Shown in pieces: positions 30,213 through 39,500 of a stretch of 64,000 bases of DNA. The notes under the pieces were generated by a model. That model saw only the letters and a program-made list of their open reading frames with translations. It ran no database searches and was not told where the DNA came from. A program made the translations under genes and the position numbers. Position 1 is the stretch's first letter, and every line of letters starts with the position of its first letter. The stretch comes from Aquamicrobium lusatiense (GTDB lineage Bacteria; Pseudomonadota; Alphaproteobacteria; Rhizobiales; Rhizobiaceae), in NCBI RefSeq assembly GCF_014201615.1, contig NZ_JACHEU010000001.1:2561631-2625630 (forward strand), written 5' to 3'.

Positions 30213-30830
30213 ATGATGAAGAAAATTTTCCTTTCCCTGATCATTGCAGCCAGCGCAGCGGTCCCCGCCGCCGCCGAAACGGTTGCGAAGAGCTACAGCT
30301 ATTTCAACATCCGCGGCACGACTTTCGAGCAGATCGAAAAAGACCTCTCGAACCGGGGCCCGCATGTCAAATCCACAGGCCTGCGGCATCCGGGTGCGAC
30401 CCGAATGAATTTCACCACGAAAATCGGATATGCCAATGACGGCCGCTATTGCCACATCGTTTCGGCCGATACGGTGGTGAAGGCCCGCATCATCCTGCCC
30501 CGATGGAAGCCGCGCGGCCGCGTCGATCCCGAGGACCGGATTTTCTGGGATACGCTTTTCGCCGACATCAAGCGGCACGAGGACCGCCATGTCGAGATCG
30601 CGAAAGCCCATGCGCGGGAACTGGAACAGGCCCTGAAAAAGCCGGCACGCTTCAGGGATTGCGACGCGGCAGCGGCAAAAGCCAAGGAGATAACCTCCAA
30701 AACCCTCGCGCGACACGACAGGGCCCAGCTTGAATTCGACCGCGTCGAGACCATCAATTTTGAAAGCCGTTTGCTGCGTCTTCTGAGTTACCGCATCGAG
30801 AGGGCGGAGAAAGCCGCGAAGAAGCGCTGA
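30213..30830 (+). CDS. DUF922 family predicted zinc protease, secreted
   Basis: A 205-residue protein with a signal peptide (MMKKIFLSLIIAASAAVPAA, cleavage after AAAE or earlier) and the DUF922 domain: KSYSYFNIRGTTFEQIEKDL, then FADIKRHEDRHVEIAKAH, an HExxH zinc-protease motif. It is probably periplasmic. The first ATG at 30213 is used; an in-frame earlier ATG overlapping folP is unlikely. Confidence 0.87.
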   Translation: MMKKIFLSLIIAASAAVPAAAETVAKSYSYFNIRGTTFEQIEKDLSNRGPHVKSTGLRHPGATRMNFTTKIGYANDGRYCHIVSADTVVKARIILPRWKPRGRVDPEDRIFWDTLFADIKRHEDRHVEIAKAHARELEQALKKPARFRDCDAAAAKAKEITSKTLARHDRAQLEFDRVETINFESRLLRLLSYRIERAEKAAKKR

Positions 30831-30932
30831 AAGCCGGCACTGGTTCGCAATCTGCTGCGACATACCTTATGCATTTGGATATGATCTTACATTTATCGGC
30901 AATACGGGCCGCATTTTCAAAGAAGAACAAGA

Positions 30933-32417
30933 ATGGATCAACCGATCAGCGCCCAGCCAAAACGGGCCGTCCCGGATTTTTCGCTCAGCGACCGTGAAAA
31001 GAACGTCATTATCGCCGGCTCCCTGCTTTCCATGCTGCTGGCGGCACTCGATCAGACGATCGTTGCTCCGGCTTTGCCGACGATCGCAAGCTCGCTGGGC
31101 CATGCGGAATATCTGTCATGGATCGTGACCGCATATCTGCTCACGGCGACGGCGGTTTCACCGCTTTACGGCAAATTGTCCGATATATACGGACGCCGCG
31201 CGATCATGTTCGCCGCTATATTCATTTTCCTTGCCGGATCGGTCATGTGCGCCCTGGCTCCCAACATGCTGGTGCTGATTGCGGGGCGAGCCGTGCAGGG
31301 CCTTGGTGGCGGCGGCTTGTTTGCCCTGACGCAGACGGTGATCGGCGACCTCGTTCCGCCGCTGGAAAGGGCGCGCTATGCGGCGTGGATTTCCGGGACG
31401 TGGGCGGTCGCCAGCATCGCCGGCCCCCTGCTCGGCGGCGCTTTTGCAGAACATCTGCACTGGTCGCTCATCTTCTGGATCAATCTGCCGCTCGGTCTGC
31501 TCGCCGTTGCGGTCATCAACAAGCCGCTGAGAAAACTCGCTATCGCCGGCACAAGCCATAAAGTGGATGGCTGGGGCGCCATTTTGATGGTGATCGCAAC
31601 CTTCATGCTGCTTCTCGCCGTCAACTGGGGCGGTAACCGCTATGCATGGAGTGACCCGCAGATCATCGGGCTGCTGGCGGGATCAGCGGTCTTCTGGCTG
31701 CTGTTCTGCCTGAGACTGCGCATGGCGGAGGAGCCTCTGGTCTCACTGGAGGTTCTGAGCAACCGGATCGTGCTGACCGGCACATTCACCATGTTTCTGC
31801 TTCAGGGAGGCAGCATCGGGCTTGCCGTCTATCTGCCCGTCTACATGCAGGCCACGCTTGGCATGTCGCCCGGCGACACGGGGCTTGCCATGCTGGGGCT
31901 GCTTCTTGGAACAGTTGTCGGTGCCGGAACCAGCGGACGGCTGGTTCCCCGCGTCGTGAACTACAAGAGAATTGCCTTTTTCGGCATAAGCGCCTCGATT
32001 GTCGGCCTCGGCGTGCTCGCTTACATCGCAGACACTGCACATCTTCTGGAGATCGAAATTGCGACCGCGATTATCGGTGCCGGCATTGGCACGATTTTCC
32101 CGGTCTCGACGATTTCGGTACAGAACGCGGTTGAAAGGAAGGATCTTGGCGTGGCGACAGGCCTGCTCACCTTCCTGCGCTCTCTAGGCGGCGCCATCGG
32201 CGTCGCGGCAATTGGCGCGATCGCGCTCGGCAACAACCTGCCGCTGGCGGGCGAAGGCGTGGCCGCTACGACAGCAAGCGGTCCGCACGGATCATTCTCG
32301 ATCATCTTCCTGGCGGCGGCCGCCATGCTGCTCGCGGCTCTGATCGTCTACGCCTTCATGCCGCAGAAAGCGCTACGCGGGTCCGTGCCGACGGAAACGC
32401 CCATCATGCCGGAGTGA
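30933..32417 (+). CDS. DHA2-type MFS multidrug efflux transporter
   Basis: A 494-residue MFS protein of the 14-helix drug:proton antiporter family. Helix 1 carries LDQTIVAPALPTIASSLG, the DHA2 hallmark; GKLSDIYGRR is the loop 2-3 motif; helix 5 carries GTWAVASIAGPLLGGAF, the antiporter motif C. It ends with a short polar tail. No adjacent regulator or membrane-fusion partner is present, so it likely acts alone in the inner membrane. Substrates are unknown. Confidence 0.92.
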   Translation: MDQPISAQPKRAVPDFSLSDREKNVIIAGSLLSMLLAALDQTIVAPALPTIASSLGHAEYLSWIVTAYLLTATAVSPLYGKLSDIYGRRAIMFAAIFIFLAGSVMCALAPNMLVLIAGRAVQGLGGGGLFALTQTVIGDLVPPLERARYAAWISGTWAVASIAGPLLGGAFAEHLHWSLIFWINLPLGLLAVAVINKPLRKLAIAGTSHKVDGWGAILMVIATFMLLLAVNWGGNRYAWSDPQIIGLLAGSAVFWLLFCLRLRMAEEPLVSLEVLSNRIVLTGTFTMFLLQGGSIGLAVYLPVYMQATLGMSPGDTGLAMLGLLLGTVVGAGTSGRLVPRVVNYKRIAFFGISASIVGLGVLAYIADTAHLLEIEIATAIIGAGIGTIFPVSTISVQNAVERKDLGVATGLLTFLRSLGGAIGVAAIGAIALGNNLPLAGEGVAATTASGPHGSFSIIFLAAAAMLLAALIVYAFMPQKALRGSVPTETPIMPE

Positions 32418-32444
32418 GCCGGATTTGAATTCCGGCGAGATCTG

Positions 32445-32765
32445 TCATCCCTGCCGTTCGGGAATGGAGACAATCAGGCCGTCGAGTTCTTCCCGGATTC
32501 TGATCTGGCAGGAGAGGCGCGAGTTCGGGCGCACATCATAGGCGAAGTCGAGCATGTCCTCTTCCATGGCCTCCGGTTCGCCGACGACGTCGGTCCACGC
32601 CTCGTCCACATAGACGTGGCAGGTCGCACAGGCGCAGGCGCCGCCGCACTCCGCTTCGATACCGGGAATGGAATTGCGGATGGCGCTTTCCATTACGGTC
32701 GCACCGTTCTCGGCCTCGACATCGAAGCGGGTGCCGTCATGGGCGATGAATGTCAGCTTGGTCAT
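32445..32765 (-). CDS. 2Fe-2S ferredoxin, adrenodoxin type
   Basis: A 106-residue ferredoxin with cluster ligands Cys40, Cys46, Cys49 and Cys86 (CGGACACATC ... RLSCQI), the C-x5-C-x2-C-x36-C pattern of the adrenodoxin/FdxB class. AGGTGA lies five bases before the ATG at 32765. The likely role is electron transfer to iron-sulfur assembly, heme or P450-like enzymes. It stands alone here. Confidence 0.93.
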   Translation of the reverse strand: MTKLTFIAHDGTRFDVEAENGATVMESAIRNSIPGIEAECGGACACATCHVYVDEAWTDVVGEPEAMEEDMLDFAYDVRPNSRLSCQIRIREELDGLIVSIPERQG

Positions 32766-32852
32766 CTGGTCACCTGAGGGGGAAGTCTCCGCGGAGATAA
32801 TCACTCCGTGGTGCAAGTCAACTGCGGCGCAGCAGCGCCCCCGCCACAGGGT

Positions 32853-33236
32853 TCAGCCGTTGTGCGTGCCGTTGCACCGCCGGGCGATGAACATCAGAAC
32901 GGCCTGCGCCAGTTCATCCAGACGCCGCAGATTGCCATCGAGGTCGGGGGCCTTCTCGATCGCATCCGCTCCTTCGGCCAGCGCGAATGCTCCGACCCCG
33001 CGAGCCGCTCCTTTCAGGCCATGAGCCAGCGCCGCCCGCTCTTCAGGGGACGCGTCGCGAATGGTGGACAGAACCGTCCTGAGCTGGTCGTCGAGCAGCC
33101 CCAGAACCTCGGCCTGAAGTGCGGCATCCCCCATTGTCTGGCGATCCAGATGGGCAAGATCGATGGGCGGCTCTGCGGGTTTCCCACAATTTTCCAAAGC
33201 CTGTCCCGAAGTGGTCACATGTCCGCCTTCATTCAT
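32853..33236 (-). CDS. Orphan histidine phosphotransfer (Hpt) domain protein
   Basis: About 127 residues, essentially one Hpt domain: four-helix pattern with the phospho-acceptor His in AALAHGLKGAARGVGAFAL (His72 counting from the chosen start) followed by the typical Lys and Gly. GGGGGATATGGGCCG precedes ATG 33236; ATG 33290 is an alternative start. It is not ChpT, which is a larger HATPase-like pseudo-kinase. It is divergent from the giant GPR-like gene, so a link with polar development is possible but unproven. Confidence 0.82.
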   Translation of the reverse strand: MNEGGHVTTSGQALENCGKPAEPPIDLAHLDRQTMGDAALQAEVLGLLDDQLRTVLSTIRDASPEERAALAHGLKGAARGVGAFALAEGADAIEKAPDLDGNLRRLDELAQAVLMFIARRCNGTHNG

Positions 33237-33533
33237 CGGCCCATATCCCCCTGCACCGAACAGCATGATCGCGCCGCAGCCGAAGATCACAGAAACCGGT
33301 GGATAGCGGGTTAAAGAATGGAGCCCCGGCGCACGTAAAAATCGCGGATTTACAGGGTTTTCCCATCACAGCGCCGTTAACCTTATATTTAAAGTTTTAC
33401 GTATTGGCGCGAATGCATGTTTTATTTACCCCCCTGTGTCATTACGATACGAGGCTTCCATATGTGGCCTCTCGGCAGGGCGTAAAAGACCAGAACAAGA
33501 CGCTCCACGCAGCTAGTACAGGGTAGCGAAGGC

Positions 33534-36500
33534 ATGGCGAAGAAAACCACGACGGCAAAGTCCATCGACAAGGAAGTTGCCCAGGAGCTCGAAAAAGCCC
33601 TCGATCTTGATCTGAATCTTGATGTGGGCGATCTCGGCGACCTCGACATTGCAGCCTCGATGGAAGACCTCGAAGCGCAGATTGCGGAAGCTGCGGACGA
33701 GCTGGCGCGCGCCAGCCAGTCAGCGCAGACGCAGCAGGTGCAGGCGCCACCAAAGGTCCAGGCTCCTGTTTCGCAGCCATCTCCGGCCATTCAGCCACAG
33801 CCTGAAACGGCTGATCTTCGCCCTGTAGACCCGCAGCCTGCACAGCCGGCAGGCTTTGCTCCCGCAAACGATGATCGCCAGAAAGACTACAAGTCTCTCC
33901 TGCACAGCCTGAACCGCCGCACGCCCAATACCATCTACTGGGTGGTTGCCTTCCTGTCTCTGGCATGGATTGCAGGCGCTGCCGCGATCGCCAATCTTAC
34001 GCTTGGCCCCGACGTGTGGCAGGTCCGCAGCTTCGACCAATTCATTGCCCGTCCGCAACTGATGGGTCTGGTGGTTGCCACCATTTTGCCGATCATCATG
34101 TTCTGGGCTTTCGCCGCAATGGTGCGTCGCGCTCAGGAAATGCGCCTTGCCGCACAGTCCATGACCGAGATGGCCTTCCGTCTGGCCGAGCCGGAAACCA
34201 TGGCTCAGGACCGTGTCATGACGCTCGGCCAGGCCGTACGCCGCGAAGTCGCGGCCATGGGCGAAGGCATCGAGCGCACGCTGGCCCGCGCCGTCGAGCT
34301 GGAAACGCTGGTTCACAGCGAAGTCAACCAGATCGAACGCTCCTATTCCGAGAACGAGGCACGCATCCGCTCGCTGGTGGATGGGCTGGGCAGCGAACGC
34401 GAGGCCGTCGTTGGCCACGCGGAGCGCGTCCGCGCTTCCATCGCCGGCGCGCATGAAACGCTGCGCGAAGAGATCAACACGGCCGGTGACGCCATTCGCG
34501 AAAGCATAATGGGCGCATCGACGCAGCTGTCGATGACCATCACCAATTCGGGCGACGCCCTGATCGACCGGATCAACGAAAGCTCTTCGTCGATTTTCGA
34601 ATCGGTCGAGAGCCGTCTCGATTCCATCACCGACCGCCTCTCCACCTCCGGCGAGGCTTTCGCGAGCCTTCTCGATACGCGGATCGCCAAGCTCACCGAC
34701 AGCGCCGACGGCCTGACGCGCTCCCTTACCGAGCTGCTCGACGATCGCACCTCCGGCATGGTTTCACTGCTGGGCGGCGCCGCGCGCAACCTCACCTCCG
34801 AGTTCGAGGCCAGCCTTTCGGGCATCGAGCGCACGCTGGCCGAGCGCGGTCAGGCGCTGATCAGCGAGTTCGAAACCCGTGCCGAGGCGCTGGACACTGG
34901 CACCCAGAAGCTGAACGCCGCGCTCGAAGCACGCGCGCGCCAGATCAACGAGACGCTTGCCGACCGCACCCGCGACATCGCACAGGCCTTCACGTCCGGC
35001 AGGGATTCGCTGACAACCCTCATCGAGGAAGGCCGCGACCGCATCGGCGCCGATATGGCGGATCTCATCTCCTCCACCTCCACCATGCTCGAAGCCCGCG
35101 CCGGCGATTTCGCGGGACGCCTCGAATCCGCGCGCGACACCGTTTCCAGCGCCTTCGACGCCGATATCGAGCGTCTGGCCGAAGCGCGTGCCGGCATCGA
35201 CGACGCCGTGCGCCAGCACAGCGTGGAAATGGCGGAAAGCCGCGAGCGCATGGCTGCTGCGCTGCATGAGGATCTGGCCAAATTCGCCGAGGGTCGCGCC
35301 GAAATCGACAGCGTCGTCTCCGGCCAGATCGAAAAGCTGGCCGAAGGCCGCAACCTCATCTCGCGCGCGCTGGAAGAAGACCTGCGCAAGGTCAACGAAT
35401 CCCGCTCTGCCATCGATGCCTCGCTGGGCTCCCATCTGGAAGCCCTCGATGTTGGCCGCAAGCGGCTGGCGGATTCGCTGCACGAAGACTCCCAGAAGCT
35501 GGTGCAGGTGCGTGCAGACATTGATGAAATGGTCTCCAGCCATGTCAGCAAGCTGGCCGAGGGGCGCAACATTCTCACCCGCGCTCTGGAAGCCGACCTC
35601 ACCAAGCTGGCGGACAGCCGCTCCAGCATCGACGGGCTGGTTGCCGGTCAGGTGGAGAAGCTGGCGGAAGGCCGCGACGTCCTGCGCCGCGCCATGGAGG
35701 CCGATCTCGCCAACCTCAACCGCATGATCGCCGACCATTCGGAGAAGCTTGCAGGCGACCGCAACCTCCTTTCGCAGGTTCTGGAATCCGACCTTGCGAA
35801 GCTGGAAGAAAGCCGCTCCGGGCTCGATGGCCTCGTCGCCGGTCAGGTCGAGAAGCTGGCGGAAGGCCGTGACATTCTGCGCCGCGCCCTCGAAGCGGAT
35901 CTCGCCAACATCAACGGTCTCATTTCCGAACATGCCGACAAGATCGCCAGCGACCGCAGCGTGCTGTCGCAGGCTCTTGAGGCCGATCTTGCCAGACTGG
36001 CGGAGAGCCGTGCAGATATTGACGGTCTCGTCAGCGGTCAGGTCGCGAAGCTGACCGAAGGCCGTGACGTTCTCACCTCCGCACTGGAGCGCGACCTCGA
36101 CACCATCCGCGGCGTGATTGCCGAACAGTCACAGCAGATCACCGGCGAGCGCGAGCGCTTCTCGCAGTCGCTGGAAGATGATCTTCGCAACGTCAACAGC
36201 CTCGTCGGCGCCCATGCCGACCGTCTGGTTCAGGAGCGCGCCGCACTTGCAAAGGCGCTCGAAGACGACCTCGCAAAACTCGCCGAAAGCCGCTCCAGCA
36301 TCGACGGTCTCGTGGCCGCTCAGGTGGAGAAGCTGGCAGAGGGCCGCGACATCCTCAAGCGCGCCCTTGAAGCGGATCTTGCAAAACTGGCCGATAGCCG
36401 CGCCGGCATCGACGGGCTGGTCACCGGCCAGGTCGAGAAGCTGGCCGAAGGCCGCGATATTCTGACGCGCGCCCTGCAAGGCGATCTTGGCACCGTTCAG

Positions 36501-39500
36501 CAGGCGATCGCCGCGCAGGCCGAAAAGCTCGCAAACGATCGCGCCAGGCTGTCTCAGGCGCTGGACGAGGACCTCGCCCGCGTCAACGCGCTCATCGATC
36601 AGCATGCCGAGCGCCTCGCGCAGGACCGTGGCGCCCTCTCCCGCGTGCTTGAAGACGATCTGGCGAAGCTGGCTGAAAGCCGCGCCGGCATCGACGGGCT
36701 TGTTGCCGGTCAGGTCGAGAAGCTGGCCGAAGGCCGGACCATCCTGCAGCGTGCCCTCGAAGCCGATCTGGAGAAGATCTTCAACAGCCGCGGCCAGATC
36801 GAGGAAGCTGTTGCCGGACAGGTCGGCAAGCTTGCGGAGGCCCGTCAGGAGATCGACGTTGCCGTCACCGATCACATCGAACGTATCGCCTCGACCAGCA
36901 CGCGGATTTCCGATTCGATCACCGGCGACATCGAGCGCATCGAAAATGCGTTCGAGCGCCAGACCGGCGTGATCGAGGAGCGCACCAGCACCATGGAGCG
37001 CGCCCTGTCGATCGGTGTGGACAATATCCGCGGCACGCTTGAACAGAGCGCGGTGTCTGTCGCCAGTGCCCTGCGTGACAAGGTGCTGGAAGTCACGGCA
37101 GCGCTCAACGAGCAGGCCGGACTTGCCCTCAGCGATGCCGACCGCAAGATCGTGGAGCGCGCCGAGCAGACCTCCGCCGCGCTGCTGGCCCGCGCTCACG
37201 ACATTTCCCGCACCTTCGAGGAAGCGGAAAACAGGCTTGCCGCCAGGGCGGAAGACACCTCTTCGATGCTCGTCGCACGCGCCGAGGAAACCGCCGACAC
37301 GCTGGCGGCCCGGGCAGGCAACATCGTCGAGAGCTTCGAGGTCGCGGATCAGCGCCTTGCCCAGCGCGCCATGGAAACGGCGCAGTCGCTGGCGGCGCGC
37401 GCAGGCGACATCCTGCGCAACTTCGAGGATGCGGATAACCGTCTTGGCGCCCGCATCGGCGAATCCGCCGAGGCGCTTGCTGCACGCGCGGCAGATCTCG
37501 GCCGCATCTTCGATGCCGCCGACCAGCAGCTCATGGCCCGCATCGCGGAGGGCTCGGAAGCCCTTGGCGGCCGCGCCGCCGAAATGGGCCGCATCTTCGA
37601 CGCTGCCGATGATACGCTGACCCGGCGTATCGCCGAAGGCTCACAGGCCCTTGCCGGCCGTGCCGCCGAGATCGGAAGCGTGTTCGACGCGGCCGACCAG
37701 AGGCTGTCGCAGCGCATTGACGAAGGCTCGCAAACCCTCGTCGGCCGCGCTGCGGAAGTTGGTCGCGTCTTCGAGGAAGTCGACCAGAAGATTACCCAGC
37801 GCATCGCCGAAAGTTCTGAGACCCTCGCCGGTCGTGCCGCCGAGATCGGAGGCGTGTTCGACGCGGCCGACCAGAAACTCACGCAGCGCATCGCCGAAGG
37901 CTCGCAGGCCCTCGTTGGTCGTGCAGCGGAAGTGGGCCGCGTCTTCGAAGCCGTCGACCAGAAGCTCACCCAGCGTATTGCCGAAGGGTCCGAAGTTCTC
38001 GGCGAACGTGCAGGCGAGATTGCCCGCGTGTTCGACGAAGCCGACAACCGCATGGTGTCGCGCATCGCCGACACCGCCTCGACGATCGGCCAGCATGCGG
38101 ACAGCATTGTCGGCGCCTTCGCCGACACGGAACGTCAGGTGGCCGCCCGCGCTGCCGAGACCAGCAGGGCGCTGTCCGATCAGGCGCGCTCCATCGAGGC
38201 AGCACTTGCCGGAGCCGACGAGCGCCTTGCCGCCGGTGCAGCCACGGTTGCCAGCCGCATTGGCGAGGAAGTCGCCAGCGTCGAGAACCGCCTCGCCCGC
38301 TCGGCCGAAACCATGGGCGAGAAGCTTGGCGAGCAGGTTGCCCGCGCCGAAAGCCAGTTGGTTGCCCGCGCCGATGCCATCGCAGAGACCTTCACTGCCG
38401 TTGGCCAGCATATCGGCCAGAGCACCAACGAAGCTGCGAAGACGATCGGCACCAACACCCGCGAACTCAACGAGATGCTGGCCGCCCGTTCGGCCGAAAT
38501 GACCCGCATCCTCGACGAGACCGCGCGTCCTCTGGTCGAGCGTTTCGCCGAAGGCGGTTCCGAGCTCCAGAAGAGCATGGAAGAAGCGACCGAGCGCGCC
38601 ACCGAAAAGCTGCGGCATGAAAATGCCCGCCTCGCCGGTGCGCTCGCCAACCGCACGGCGGAAACCCTCTCGGCCGTGGAAAACGCCCGGGCTACCCTCG
38701 CCGAGAGCATCAACGACCTGATCGGCCGCCTCGGCGCGTCGAGCCAGGGGCTCGGCCAGCTCATCGAGAATGCCGCAGCCAATCTTGGCGAGATCGACGA
38801 GCGGCTGGCCGGCAGTACGCAAAGCTTCGCCGCGACCACGGAAAAAGCCGCGCAGACCTTTGCAAGCTCGGCCCGGCTGGTGGATTCCAACGCATCGCGC
38901 CTCACCGAGCTGTCGTCCAACACGCTGCGCGAGGTGGCTTCCATCGCCACCAAATTCGACGAGCACAGCCGTCTCCTCTCCAGTGCGTCGGAGCTGCTGA
39001 GCTCCGCCCAGAGCAATCTGGAGCACACGCTGGAGCGCCAGTCCTCGCTGGACGACCTCGCCGTCGGGCTGGTGAAGAAATCGGAAGACCTCGAAAAGGT
39101 GATGAAGTCCTTCGAGTCGCTTGTCGGCCGCACCCTGCAGACGGCAGAAAGCCGGACGCTGGAATCGGCGGACAAGATCCGTTCGTCCATCGGCGACGTG
39201 GTCGAGACCGCCACCAAGCGTTTCGCCGACGCAACCGAGGACATGCGCCGCACAGCTGCCGCCATCAAGGGCGAGCTGGACCTGACCCGCGCCGAACTCA
39301 AGCGCGGCGTCGTGGAAATGCCGGCCGAGGCCAAGGAATCGACGACGGCCATCCGCCGCGCCGTTTCCGAGCAGATCAACGCGCTGAAGGAACTGTCCGC
39401 GATCGTCGCCAGGTCCGGCCGTGGCCCGGATGCTTCCGAGGCCAATCTGCGCCCTGCCGCACCGGCGCCGGCCCCTCGCCCGGCCGAACAGCCGCGCCAG

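Noticed and set aside
33370..33395. CtrA binding box upstream of the GPR-like gene
   Set aside because: TTAA and TTAAC elements are present but spaced eight rather than seven bases apart; kept only as a weak hint.
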